Shown one piece after another: positions 53,780 through 64,000 of a stretch of 64,000 bases of DNA. Origin of the DNA: Forficula auricularia (lineage: Eukaryota > Arthropoda > Insecta > Dermaptera > Forficulidae); contig JALMQS010000435.1 in NCBI GenBank assembly GCA_024734495.1, forward strand, positions 2,004,603 to 2,068,602, in the 5' to 3' direction. Within the stretch, counting starts at the first letter, position 1; the number at the start of each line of letters is the position of its first letter. The position numbers and the translations under genes were made by a program. The notes beneath the pieces were generated by a model. The model made no database searches. It had not been told where the DNA came from and saw only the letters and a program-made list of their open reading frames with translations.

Positions 53780-54815
53780 AATTAAAAAGGAAATTGAATA
53801 AAAATGTAAATAAACATTTTTATCGAGACAACCACCTGTGAATAATTATTTCAATTAACAAAAACCCATCAAAAACAACTTAGCCGAAGATGAGACCGTG
53901 ACAGATCGAATGTCCAACACAAACAAAACCCTCCTAACCCAGTGAATTTCATCCAAATCGTTAGAGCTGTTTTCGAGAACCCGACTGGATATATATATAT
54001 ATAATATTATTTTTAATTTATAAATTTGATAAAAAGGTCGATTTTTATTTGAGAGCCGTTTTCAAATTAAAAAAATACAAAAATATATAATATTCGACCA
54101 CTGTACCCCCCCCCCCACCTCCACCCCCACTCGACCCCCACCCCGAAACCTCGCCCTACCCCCGGATCCCCCACCACTGCACCCCACCTCCTGCACCTGT
54201 TTTGATTCAACCATATGATTCATTTTTATTCATCCAATTGTTAATAAATAAAACCTATCAAAATGTGTTATTTTTTCAGAAAATTGAGACCTGCTTATGC
54301 GAAATATAGGTATTTTTAAATAAATTCTTGATTATTTTTTATTCTATTAAATAAATAAAATTCTTTATAAAAACAATTATAAAACGTTTAGGTTGAACAA
54401 AATATGTTAAAACCCACAATCACAATACTTCTTCAAGGCCTCTTGAGAACAATGTATTAAGGCAACCCATTGTCTGCCTGGGCACAAAAGGAAAAGGGAA
54501 ACCTTTTTTAAATCCCTAAGAATGGATTTTTCTACCTGAAAATAATTAATTTGATTACAAAAAAACCATCAAAAACAATTTTGTCGAAGATGAGACCGTG
54601 ACAGATCGAATTGTCAACCCCAAACCCCTAATTCGTGAATTTACATCAAAATCGGTATGGCCGTTTTCAAAATAGAACCAAGATACAAATATATAAATAT
54701 ACAATTTTTGCCTCGTTTAATAAGAGTAGATAGATACGATAAGATAAGATAAGATAAGAATATATAGCTTTTAACTGAAGCAAAAAGTTACCGATCATCG
54801 CTCGGTGCTCCAGGG
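53780..54815 (-). mobile_element. Helitron-like family G copies, partly inverted
   Basis: AACAAAAACCCATCAAAAAC, GATGAGACCGTGACAGATCG occurs twice (53880 and 54590). A C-rich tract lies at 54105-54190, a GATAA microsatellite at 54735-54760 and hairpin ACCGATCATCGCTCGGTG at 54788. Confidence 0.5.
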
Positions 54816-55621
54816 CTTATAAAATTAAGTTTAACATATTTATAAATTTTTACTGAATATAGATACAAGGAATTAAAAAGATTCATTTGTAATATATAAA
54901 TGTTTTGGTCTATAATTATTCTACTGAGGGGGTCTGATTAGACTAGAAACACGAGGGGGTTTAAAAATTGTTTATTTTTTTTATAAAATATCATAATTAA
55001 TAATAAATTGAAAGTGTAATAGTATTATTTATTTAATTATTATTGATTTTTTCAATATATTAGAAATGGGTGGGGTGTAGTATCAGCAATCAGTAGGCCT
55101 TTGAGAAAATCAGCCACTGCTTAGCTCTTATTTATAAATGTATTTAGTTTCGAATTGAAAATAGAGAAATTAAATAAAAAAGTTCCTTTTTCAAGAGGCA
55201 AGATTGAATGGACACTAGAGACTTCTCATGCATAGAGATTAGATTTTCTAGAGGAGGCTGACTCTGATCCATTTGTTACGATGTTTTTTCTATTTCTCCT
55301 CAGGGGGCTAAGATTTGAAGAGGGAAAACTTTTTTTTATTCCTATATACTCTTCAGATTATTTTTTCGTGCCGATATATCGGCCAAAGAGAGAATGAGAC
55401 ATCGATTTATTTAAGCCAATTTGTAATTTTTTTTTGTCACGGATACTAGAATCGATTTAGCAAATTCTGTGTATCAGTCATTTTCGGAAAAATGAAGATT
55501 TATTTTTGAAATTTTTTAAAAAATAATTTAGGTATATGTATGGTAGAATATGAAAGAAAAATATAAAAGTTTTATTAAATAGAATTTTAGAAAATATTCT
55601 TGATTGTTTTAAAGTATAATA
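54816..55621. other. Unassigned
   Basis: AT-rich, no gene or repeat recognised. Confidence 0.35.
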
Positions 55622-55925
55622 TTTAAGAAAAAAAAACCGACTTCAAAAAATTAAATGCAACAAATAAAATACACTAAAAGTATAAAATAATTATTATCTT
55701 ATTTAGTTACAACTAAACGACGAAAATATTAACATGAAATTACTTTTTGAAGTCAGTACCAAACAAACCATAGCGAGGTAATAAAAAAATTATTATAATT
55801 TTGGATGACAATCCAAATATATATTATAGAGCATCATCTATATATATACATAGGCACAAAAAAAAAAAAAAAAATCAGTCAGAGCCGAGAACCTCCTCCT
55901 CCTTTTTTGAAGTCGGTTAAAATAA
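55622..55925 (-). mobile_element. ACCGACTTC element, internally deleted copy
   Basis: First foldback arm (55635-55770), then unrelated AT-rich sequence, then the distal tip with poly-A and GAAGTCGGTTAAAA. Confidence 0.7.
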
Positions 55926-56047
55926 CCTACTCCTTTTTTTTGAAGTCAGTTAGTACGTAAGTACCTAAGCAGTTGGGTATAAAAATTTAGTTGCTTAATT
56001 TTTCTTTCCATAAAAAGAATTATTCTGCATTATTTTTCATCATTTTT

Positions 56048-56783
56048 AGCCGAAGCTTCAAAAAAGGAGGAAGGTTCTCTATTCGACTGAATTTTTTTTT
56101 TTTTTTTTTTTTGTGCCTATGTTACCTCATATCTCCGCCAATTGTCAACCGATTTTGAAATTTTTTTTGCATTGGGTCCAGTCTAGCTTCCGATTCGTCC
56201 CATTTTTTTTCGATTTTTTTTCATAGGTATTAGACCTTTTTTATTAGGTTTGTTTAGACCTAACCTCTTTGTTTATGAACCGATTTCGATGGTTCTTTTT
56301 TTATCCGAAAGGGGGTGTCTTAGGGATGGTGTCATATTAATTTAGTCAAGTTCTGATGATATGATCACTATTAATAACATCACTAAAAAGAGAAAAATAA
56401 AAATAATTTTAAGAAAAAATAAAAACCGACTTCAAAAAATTAAATGCAACAAATAAAATACACTAAAAGGTATAAAATAATTATTATCTTATTTAGTTAC
56501 AACTAAACGACGAAATATTAACATGAAATTACTTTTTGAAGTCGGTACCAAACAAACTATACCTATAAGCGAGCATATCCTCCAAACGTACTAAGTAAGA
56601 TCCGTCGAGTGCGATTCATAAAAAGGTATATGTTTGGCACCGACTTCAAAAAGTAATTTCATGTTAATATTTCGTCGTTTAGTTGTAATTAAATGAGATA
56701 GTGGTTATTTTATACCACACAGTGCTATTTTATTTGTTGCATTTAATTTTTCAAGTCGGTTTTTATTTTTTCTTAAAAATTTT
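56048..56783 (+). mobile_element. ACCGACTTC foldback element, plus copy
   Basis: Near full length, collinear with copy 1 at 9081-9830. Confidence 0.8.
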
Positions 56784-57170
56784 TATCCAATTGATAAAGA
56801 GAGAAATGTTTTTGGAATTTGTTTGTCTTTGAAATGAAACTTCTTTAGCCACCTATATCTGTTTGATTTTTTTTTATGTTACAATAAAGGGGAAATGACT
56901 CAATAGAGGAGAATGTTTTTTTCAAATCCACACGTATTTAATGACAAATAAAATTTATTTAAAGTATTTCAATAACACTGTACGGCTAAAGTTTCAGCTT
57001 CAGCCTATATGAGCTATGAAGGCTCACACATATTTTTTGTAATAATATTGATACAAGAAGAAGTTGCACCAAAAAGGTACAATCTCTATTTCATTCTGAA
57101 AATAAAAATAAATTTCTGGGTTTGGGTCGGAGTTGAAGGTATCTGTGGACCCGGGTCTTGAAAAAATAAA
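56784..57170. other. Unassigned
   Basis: No gene or repeat recognised. Confidence 0.35.
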
Positions 57171-58395
57171 TAAAACCGACCTCAAAAAAATTAAATGCAG
57201 CAAATAAAATAATAAGAACTCAAAAATAAAATAAAATAATAAGAACTCAAAAATAAAATAAATAATAAGAACTCAAAAATAAAATAAAATAATAAGAACT
57301 CAAAAATAAAATAAAATAATAAGAACTCAAAAATAAAATAAAATAATAAGAACTCAAAAATAAAATAAAATAATAAGAACTAAAAATCAAATAAAATGCA
57401 CTAAAAGGTATAAAATAATTATCGTATTTAGTTACAACTAAACAACGAAATATTAACATGAAATCACTTTTTGAAGTCGGTGCCAAACATACATTTTATG
57501 AATCGAACTCGACGATCTTACTTGGTACGTTTGACGGGTAAGCTCGCTTATATAGTTTGTTTAGCACCGACTTCAAAAAGTGATTTCATGTAAATATTTC
57601 GTCGTTTAGTCGTAATTAAATTAGATAATTATTTTATACCTTTTAGTGCATTTTATTTGATTTTTGAATTCTTATTATTTTATTTGGTGCATTTAATTTT
57701 TTTGAAGTCGGTTTTATTTTTTTTTATAAAAATTATTTTTATTTTTATCTTTTTAGTGACGTTATTAATAGTGACTTAATATAATATTTTGTATGCATCT
57801 CGTAAGAGAAAGCGTCGGGCGAATGAATCAGAAAATGATAATAAAATTAAATTCATAGATATAGAAATTCTCTCTAAACGTTTGCGGGTTTTAAATGAAT
57901 GTTTTTTTTAAGATTTTGATTTTATTTATTATAATTTTGATTATTTGCTCATAAAAATTGGAGATTTACGTTATTTCGTCATTGATTATATCATCAGAAC
58001 TTGACCAAATTAATCAAGGGACCAGCCCTAAGGTACCCCATTTGCAATAAAAAAAGAATCATCGAAATCGGTCAACGTGGCAAAAAGATATTGCTGAACG
58101 TACATAAAATAAATAAATAGTTAGGTATCTTGACTATCTTGGAGTTATACTGATCCAAACGCAGAAAGAATTATTAAAATCCGTTCATAAACAAAGAAGT
58201 TATGGGTGAACAAACATAACAAAAAAAGATCCAATTCCAATGAAAAAAAACGGGACCAATCGGAGACTATACTAAACCCAATGTAAAAATCATCAAAATC
58301 GGTTCACAATTGGCGATGATATCAGGTAACATAGACACGAAAAAAAAATCAGTCGAATTGAGAACCTCTTCCTTTTTTGAAGTCGGTTAAAAAAT
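57170..58395 (-). mobile_element. ACCGACTTC element, divergent copy with minisatellite
   Basis: Foldback arms carry different TIR text (ACCGACCTCAAAAAAATTAA) and a 27-bp minisatellite (57209-57385). The distal segment (57975-58395) resembles but does not match the other copies, pointing to an older subfamily. Confidence 0.65.
57209..57385. repeat. 27-bp minisatellite, about 6.5 units
   Basis: Unit AATAAGAACTCAAAAATAAA plus ATAAAAT, nearly perfect. It inserts into the left foldback arm only; a single diverged unit faces it in the right arm. Confidence 0.9.
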
Positions 58396-58547
58396 GAAGT
58401 TTATATGTAGCCGGAAAGAAGGACGGGGAAGAGTTTTTATAAAGAAAATATTTTTTAAGTCATTGTATTAGTATTTTGAATAGATTTATCTTATCATTTG
58501 GTATTTTGGTTTTCTATCCATTGAAACGAGATTTTTTAATATTAATT

Positions 58548-59212
58548 ACGAGCTTTTCGTGCGTGCCTTCGGCAAGCCCTCGAAGCTCGGCCCTCCGGGC
58601 TGGTACCCTGGCGGGCAGTGTCTCGGTCCAAAAATGTTATTCCTCTTAAAATACCACACTCCAAATGTATACCCGTAAACCTCCGAAAATACATCGTCTC
58701 TTAAAAGTTTCGCCTCTTTAACTTTTGAGTAGCGAGGGGGGGGGGGAATTATCAATATATTTAATGTTTCTTAATTTAAAATGAATTGGAGTCTTTCATT
58801 TCAAAATTCGAGTCCAAATTAGAATTATATTTCAAATTTGCCTGGTTAATGAAAATCGATTGGAGCCATCAGTTTAAAATCCAAGCTGACAATTATATTT
58901 CAAATTTGCCTCGTTAATTAATATATATTTAATGTTTCTTAATTTAAAATCAATTGGTGTTTTTTCATTTTTCATTCGAGTTCAAATGAATACAATATTA
59001 TCTCGACACAAAGTCTAAATCAAAAATATATAGTTTTAGTAACAGAAATCAAGGTATAAATATTAATGTTACATTGGTCTAATGCCTAGAGCTCATGCCC
59101 TTAATTCAAGAGTTCGTCGGTTCGATTCTAGGCAAGAGGGTAATTTTTTTCGAGAAATTTCTCTAAGCGTTGTTACAAATTAATCTAGACAAATATATAT
59201 AGTATTCTTTTA
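58548..59212 (+). mobile_element. Helitron-like element H, copy 3
   Basis: From TACGAGCTTTTCGTGCGTGCC to AAATATATATAG. Carries a tRNA-like segment at 59078-59150 (B box GGTTCGATTCT, then TTTTTTT). Uninterrupted reference for the family. Confidence 0.65.
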
Positions 59213-59744
59213 GATCGCGTAAAGAAGAAGATTCTTTTTTTATTATTAAAGCGAATATGCGAATCTTAAAAGCGAATGAGTTTGCTTAATCCTATCAAAA
59301 TGATAGAATATTTAGTATCTTTCCAGTAAATGAATTAGTCTTTTCGTTAACCCCCTAGGGGGGGATATTTCTTTTATTTATTTCTCCTCGGTGGAATGAA
59401 AGGTCAAAAGATCACATGAATTATTAGAGAGCTAAAGGATAAATGTATTATTTCTCTCGCTATGCAAAAATCAATTCTATTATGTTGTCAAACGAGAAAA
59501 TGGGTAGGTATCAAAATCGAATAGAAAATGGTAACGAGGTAAAGAAAGTTAAAGGGGAGAAGCGAAGGCAAAAAAGGTAATTTGAATGAGAACCAATTGG
59601 CAATTGTATACGTTGAATCAAAAGAATAAAAGAAAAATCAATTTGGAAATTTATATATTTTACGCTCGATATTTTTTGTTTGTTTAATATCATGGAACGT
59701 TGATGTCAAGTTCAATTTAAGGGAAAAATTTTCATAAAGAATAA
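59213..59744. other. Unassigned
   Basis: No repeat partner recognised. The short minus frame has no known motif. Confidence 0.35.
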
Positions 59745-60020
59745 AAAAAAAAAATAAAACCGATTTCAAAAAAATTCAATGCAACAAATAAAATAAAATG
59801 CACTAAAAGGTATACAGTAAAATAATTATCTAATTTAGTTACAACTAAACGACGAAATATTTACATGAAATCAGTGCCAAACATACACATTTTATGAATC
59901 AAACTCGACGGATTTTACTTAGTATGATTGGCGGGTACGCTCGCTTATATAGTTTGTTTTAGCATCGACTTCAAGAAAGTGATTTCATGTTAATATTTCG
60001 TCGTTTAGTTGTAACTAAAT
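59745..60020 (-). mobile_element. ACCGACTTC foldback, truncated copy
   Basis: Both arms and the loop of the divergent subfamily, cut at 60020 by the Penelope-like insertion. Confidence 0.7.
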
Positions 60021-60106
60021 TAGATTATTATTATAATAATAAAACTTGAGTAAGATACGAGGTAGGTTTCACAAAAAAAGATAAAACAAAATTGAGTTTT
60101 GAATTC

Positions 60107-60136
60107 GATATTTTCGAGGGGTTAGCCCATCATCAG
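60107..60136 (-). ncRNA. Hammerhead-like core in arm 1 of P-g
   Basis: Minus strand: CTGATGA (60130-60136), spare T, GGG/CCC stem II with one extra T before the C of stem exit, CGAAAATATC. Slightly diverged from arm 2. Confidence 0.45.
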
Positions 60137-60200
60137 GAGTCTAAGAAAACTGATTACATATTGGAAAAATAGTTTTACAAGTAAGAATTTAAAAAAGAAC

Positions 60201-60503
60201 TATATTGGGCAGACAGGTCGCGCTTTCAAAATACGTTACTCCGAGCATGTAAGAGCCTTTAATCATCTCAACAAATCCGATAACATTAATTTAGATTCGA
60301 CCTCAGCCTTCGCAATTCACTTACATGAATCTAACCATTAAACCTCTAATAATAACCCTATCCCCATTCATTTTGAAAGAAAAGGCCTTAAATTGGACCT
60401 CTTGGAATCCACCGAGACAAAAATAGCCCTCTCTAATAATTCAAATATTTTAAATAATCAATTGGAAGTGTATAAAAATACAATTATTGATTATGCGTTA
60501 TAG
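60201..60503 (+). pseudogene. Penelope-type GIY-YIG endonuclease, C-terminal remnant
   Basis: A frame of 100 codons starting YIGQTGRAFKIRYSEHVRAF, then SAFAIHLHESNH, FERKGLKLDLLESTE and ending NNQLEVYKNTIIDYAL. YIG, the following Arg, the His of the SEH block and the Glu of LLE fit the GIY-YIG nuclease that ends Penelope-like ORFs. The GIY half and the reverse transcriptase are missing (5' truncation at about 60195). There is one in-frame stop TAA at 60339-60341. The same C terminus appears at 17485-17538. Confidence 0.85.
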
Positions 60504-60800
60504 ATAAATTAAATACACATTCCTTCCATTGTTTGCACATTGAATATACTAGGGTAATTGCACTCTCTATATACCTTTCAAGTTGTACCTTCTCAGGTAC
60601 TTGTCCAATTCGTTATTATAATAAAAGGTATAGATCCCTTTCAGCCAGCTCAAATCTCAATAGAAAATATTAATTCTTAGAACAACTTCTCCTCTTCCCC
60701 TACATTCCCCCACCACATACATTAAAAAAAAAAAAAAAAAAATTTTAAATTCTTACTTGTAAAACTATTTTTCCAATATGTAATCAGTTTTCTTAGACTC

Positions 60801-60830
60801 CTGATGATGGGCTAACCCCCGAAATATATC
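60801..60830 (+). ncRNA. Hammerhead-like core in arm 2 of P-g
   Basis: CTGATGA (60801-60807), spare T, stem II GGG-CTAAC-CCC plus C, GAAA (60821-60824), ATATAT palindrome, C at 60830. Stem I is short (TC/GA then TTTT/AAAA across loops). Confidence 0.5.
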
Positions 60831-61085
60831 GAATTCAAAACTCAATTTTGTTTTATTTCTTTTTTTGTGAAACCTAACTCGTATCTTACTCAAGTTTTAT
60901 TATTATATTAAAATGTTTCACCTAGAACCAACACCGAACTCCTTAAAAGTTATAGATTATTATTGTTAAGCAATTTGAACAGCGAAAGTTAAATAATATG
61001 ATAAATATATACAAATATATATAAATAATTTCTTATGTTAATTCTACATTCAAGAAAATTATTTTATTATTTTTTTATTTTATTT

Positions 61086-61315
61086 CGTCCTAAGACTGGT
61101 TTGATGCAACAATCCGTCTCCGGCACCCACCCCCATACCAGACCGCTACACCCTCGACCCCGGCCCCGTCGCACTCCCACACCGGGCCCCGCCACGCCCC
61201 CTGACAACCACCCCGTACCGCGCACCCACCCCGCTATGCCCCCTGGACCCCGCACCCCGCCTCCTGCACCACCCCCCACAGCCCCAGTTTTTGCATTTCT
61301 AATTTTCTAGGGGCC
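61086..61315 (-). repeat. RTE LINE 3' scrap and C-rich tract
   Basis: CCTAAGACTGGTTTGATGCA (61090) is the inverted 3' end of the RTE LINE seen at 62.9 and 63.3 kb. It is followed by about 190 bases rich in C runs. Confidence 0.6.
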
Positions 61316-61449
61316 CACAGATTATGTATATATATAAGTATATAAATAAAATCCGTATAATTATTTTTTTAATTTGCTAATTCTAATATATAGTTATATT
61401 TCTTATTAACTCTTTGTGGGATTTAATATTCGAATTTATAATCAATTAA

Positions 61450-61690
61450 TTTTTTTTTTTTTTTTTTTATAAATTTTATTAAACCAATTATTTTACATTA
61501 ATTAATGTATACGCTTGTATTTTAGCTTCGATTTCGGAGATTGCTTCTCCACCATCGAGTGTCCTTATTCATATTTAGTCCTTGTTTTTAATAAGAGGAA
61601 AAATCTAATTAGATAAAAAAACCTCTTTTCCGATAATTATTTCAATTCCATTATTCCCCAATCAAGTCGATTGGTCTAATCAATCCTCCC
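61450..61690 (-). repeat. 250-bp unit, single minus copy
   Basis: Begins with a T run then AATTTTATTAAACCAATTAT and ends TCCCCAATCAAGTCGATTGG. One unit of the family arrayed at 45.6 and 48.9 kb. Confidence 0.85.
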
Positions 61691-61739
61691 CAATCAATTA
61701 AATTGTTTGGTTTTAATATATATATATTAATATTTTGCT

Positions 61740-62020
61740 ATAACCTATTAGTGGGTTTTAAAATTAAAAACCGATTAAAAATAAAAGATAATTGAAAAAA
61801 ATGTAAACCAACTTTTTTATTGAGATTTTCATCTATAAATAATTACTTTAATTGAGAAAAGATCAATTAAGATTAAATTTCTCGAGGTCCAGACCTAGCC
61901 AGATCGCTTTCTCATCCTCAAAACTTGTTAATAGAATTTGTTTCATCAAAATCGGACTAAGATACAAATATATATACAAATAAATATTTAAACAATTTTT
62001 ACTCGTTTAATTAGAGTAGA
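61740..62020 (-). mobile_element. Helitron-like family G end
   Basis: Minus copy of the left end: CAAAACTTGTTAATAGAATT to TTTTTACTCGTTTAATTAGA. Confidence 0.5.
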
Positions 62021-62716
62021 TAGATAAGTTTAGATTAAATTTGATGTTTCGGTGATTCAGTTGTTAATCTAAAAACAAACATCGGCTGAAACTTTTTGGA
62101 TTAGATTCTCTTCAGAATGCACACCTGTTTCGGCATCTAGTCTTTAATTTGTTTTCAAGTGTTTTGTGATTAGTACAGCATTTATCAAACTTTGTTTACC
62201 CTTGCGACCATCAAAATGCAAAACTTCAATAAAACAATTCATATTCCGCCCCCATTTATTCGGAATTACTGAAAATTAGTCCATTAGGGTTATAAGTGCA
62301 AATAATAACAAAAAAAAAAATTAACTAATCATATTTGAATCGCATTCATATCCAATAATATAAAATGACAAACCATCCATTAAAATTGACATATTTAACT
62401 AAAAATCAATTTGAACATGAATCTGTCAAAACGGTTTATTTTTAATTTCCGCAGATTTTGATTGATTTCTTAGTTTTAAATTTGATTGACAACTATAAAA
62501 AATGTGCGAAAAGGTATTATCATTATATAGATATACCCGTATAAATATATAATAATAATCTTTTTAGAAAAATGAATCCTGACTTATTTATCGAAGGAGC
62601 AGGCTGGCGATAAGATTCAACCCCCGAGACCCGGTTAAGCTCTCGGCGGCCCTAGTGACAATCTTAATTACTTATCTCCCTTAATTATATTCGGAAGAGA
62701 ATGTATGAAGAAGAGA
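62021..62716. other. Unassigned
   Basis: AT-rich, no gene. GAGACCCGGTTAAGCTCTCGG at 62618 may be part of an unidentified repeat. Confidence 0.35.
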
Positions 62717-62960
62717 AGAGGTCAGATGGTGGGGCACATACTGAGACATGGGGGACTGCCTAGGGATATCTTGGAGGGGAGGTGGGAGAAGAAAAGAGGG
62801 GAAGGGGAAGACCCAGATTAGAATATTTCAACCAAATAATTGGGGATATGGGATGCCAGACATTTAGAGAGGTTAAACAGCTGGCGGGGGACAGAGTCGA
62901 GTGAGACGGATTGTTGCATCAAACCAGTCTTAGACTGTATACTCAATGATGATGATGAAT
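62717..62960 (+). pseudogene. RTE-type LINE 3' end
   Basis: The last coding stretch (GGTCAGATGGTGGGGCACAT, GACATGGGGGACTGCCTAGG) and a 3' UTR ending in GATGATGATGAATG, the short repeat tail of RTE elements. Same family as 63301-64000. Confidence 0.75.
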
Positions 62961-63044
62961 GTATACCTATTTAAATACATGCATTTCTAGCCTTGTAGTG
63001 GCCCACAGATTGTGTGTGTATATATATATAGGTATATAAATAAA

Positions 63045-63240
63045 CTAGCTGCTAGGCCCGCCTTCGGCGGCCCTCTTGCCAGCCAGGGGGCACACCCCCT
63101 GGGCCCCCAATCCTCCACGAAACCCACCCAGCCACAGCCCACCTCCCCACACCATGGGTTATTCTTTATTACTTTAAGAAAAAATTCCTGTAAAAATGAC
63201 TGTATGGGGGGCGAAAGGGGAGGGGGGGGGGAATTATAGA
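63045..63240 (+). repeat. Helitron-like GC-rich terminus
   Basis: ACTAGCTGCTAGGCCCGCCT followed by hairpin CCGCC-TTC-GGCGG; similar pieces at 37893 and 28390. Confidence 0.5.
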
Positions 63241-63300
63241 ATTTTTTAGCTTTTTAGTACATTTACTCGTTAGAAAACTGTGGATTATTTATTTGCGAAT

Positions 63301-64000
63301 CATCATCATCGAGTCCTAAGACTGGTTTGATGCAACAATCCGTCTCCACTCGACTGCTTGTCCCCCGCCAGCTGTTTGACCTCTCTAAATGTCTGGCATC
63401 CCATATCCCCAATTATTTGGTTGAAATATTCTAATCTGGGTCTTCCTTCCTCTTCCCATCTCCTCCAAGATATCCCTAAGCAGTCCCCCATGTCTCAGTG
63501 TGTGCCACATCATCTTCTTCAGACTCTTCCACAAGGTTCTTCTTTCTCCGATTCTTCCAAGAACTTCTTCATTTGTAATTTTATCCATCCATTTGATATT
63601 CATCATTCTTCTGTAGCACCACATTTCGAAAGCCTCCAATCTCTTTCTCTCCGCTTTTCTAATTGTCCAGGTTTCACACCCGTACATGGCTATGCTCCAT
63701 ACATATGTCTTCAATAGCAACTTCCTGTTTTCTAAGCTGATTGAGGAGGAGCATAGTAGTTTTTGTTTTGAATTAAACCCCATTTTTGCTTGGGCAATTC
63801 TTGATTTAATTTCGTTTTTCGCTCCTCCCATCCCATGTTATTTTACTTCCTAGGTAGCGAATTCCTTAACTCCTTCTAGGTTTTCTTGGTTAATTTTGAT
63901 GCATTCCTGTCTCGTTTGTTCTTTTTTGTACATACTAGGACCTTGGTTTTATTCTTGTTTATTTTCATTTTGATTTCTTCTATTAGGATTTGGTTAATTC
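63301..64000 (-). pseudogene. RTE-type LINE ORF2 C-terminal part and 3' end
   Basis: Minus strand. From the window edge: EEIKMKINKNKTKVLVCTK, GIRYLGSKITWDG, then MYGCETWTIRKAERKRLEAF, EMWCYRRMMNIKWMDKITNE and RHGGLLRDILEEMGR, then the 3' UTR and a CATCATCATC (GATG) tail at 63301. This is the linker and C-terminal domain of RTE/BovB-like proteins. A frameshift separates the first blocks from the long frame at 63385-63831. The RT core lies beyond the window. Confidence 0.85.

Larger units (their letters stand above)
60033..60952 (+). mobile_element. Penelope-like element with inverted terminal repeats (P-g)
   Basis: A 920-base insertion flanked by the 12-bp duplication TAGATTATTATT (60021-60032 and 60953-60964). 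Arms 60033-60194 and 60743-60906 are inverted near-identical terminal repeats, each with a hammerhead-like core. Between them is the end of an endonuclease frame, a short 3' UTR and poly-A. The tail 60907-60952 holds ATGTTTCACCTAGAACCAAC. Inverted terminal repeats around a 5'-truncated body are a known Penelope-like arrangement. Confidence 0.85.

Noticed and set aside
57247..57486. Minus-strand ORF with repeated YYFILFLSS
   Set aside because: The peptide repeat is the translation of the 27-bp minisatellite.
61035..61310. Pro-rich plus-strand ORF of 91 codons
   Set aside because: It is a by-product of a C-rich repeat tract beginning in a LINE scrap; no domain and no homologous frame in the related tracts.

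Overview
The window is AT-rich, intron-like DNA from an arthropod, most likely an insect. I base this on a serotonin-receptor-type GPCR exon with canonical splice sites, an errantivirus-type LTR retrotransposon, Tc1/mariner-like transposons and MITEs, tRNA-headed SINEs, Helitron-like repeats, several LINE clades and Penelope-like elements. I cannot name the species. Host coding content is a single recognised piece: a 178-bp minus-strand exon at 33830-34007 that encodes transmembrane helix IV and part of extracellular loop 2 of a 5-HT-type biogenic-amine receptor. It is probably surrounded by very large introns filled with mobile DNA.

Layout. 1-1245: RTE-type LINE reverse transcriptase (minus) split by a SINE. 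1395-2697: Helitron-like element with internal tandem repeats. 3030-9958: one older repeat copy broken by three later insertions (a small palindromic retroposon, a foldback repeat and a 5.8-kb LTR retrotransposon). 10469-11860: Tc1/mariner-like inverted-repeat element. 12224-12746: near-perfect 523-bp foldback retroposon inside a dead mariner-type transposase gene. 13.8-23.9 kb: MITEs and a family with ACTTTATCC ends carrying a 119-bp minisatellite, with a Penelope-like 3' end at 17481-18140. 26.4-28.4 kb: TA-flanked transposon remnant. 28.6-30.7 kb: two LINE 3' ends. 33.8-34.0 kb: receptor exon. 35.2-36.5 kb: Jockey LINE and a probable solo LTR. 37.7-42.9 kb: Penelope-like inverted pairs and mariner MITEs. 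44.6-45.6 kb: two foldbacks. 48.3-50.0 kb: Ginger-like TIR element with a 250-bp tandem array. 51.5-52.5 kb: truncated LINE. 55.6-60.0 kb: repeated foldback family. 60.0-60.95 kb: a Penelope-like element with GIY-YIG endonuclease remnant between inverted terminal repeats. 62.7-64.0 kb: RTE LINE ends.

The 5.8-kb LTR element has two identical 252-bp LTRs, a 4-bp target duplication, a tRNA-Ser-like primer site, gag, a T-TTT-TTA slippery heptamer in the gag frame exactly where the -1 pol frame opens, protease-RT-RNase H, and a polypurine tract. It has no integrase and keeps only the C-terminal part of an Env-like frame. It is therefore a recent insertion that must have been mobilised in trans.

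The most interesting pattern is a set of at least five families of short elements that carry hammerhead-ribozyme-like cores (CTGANGA, stem II, GAAA, short palindromic stem III, cleavage-type C). They sit as single copies or as tail-to-tail palindromes ending in a short unique tail, flanked by 8-15 bp target duplications. One pair encloses a Penelope-type GIY-YIG endonuclease remnant, which ties the system to Penelope-like elements. All cores have one or two extra bases between CTGANGA and stem II, a departure from the textbook fold that recurs across families.
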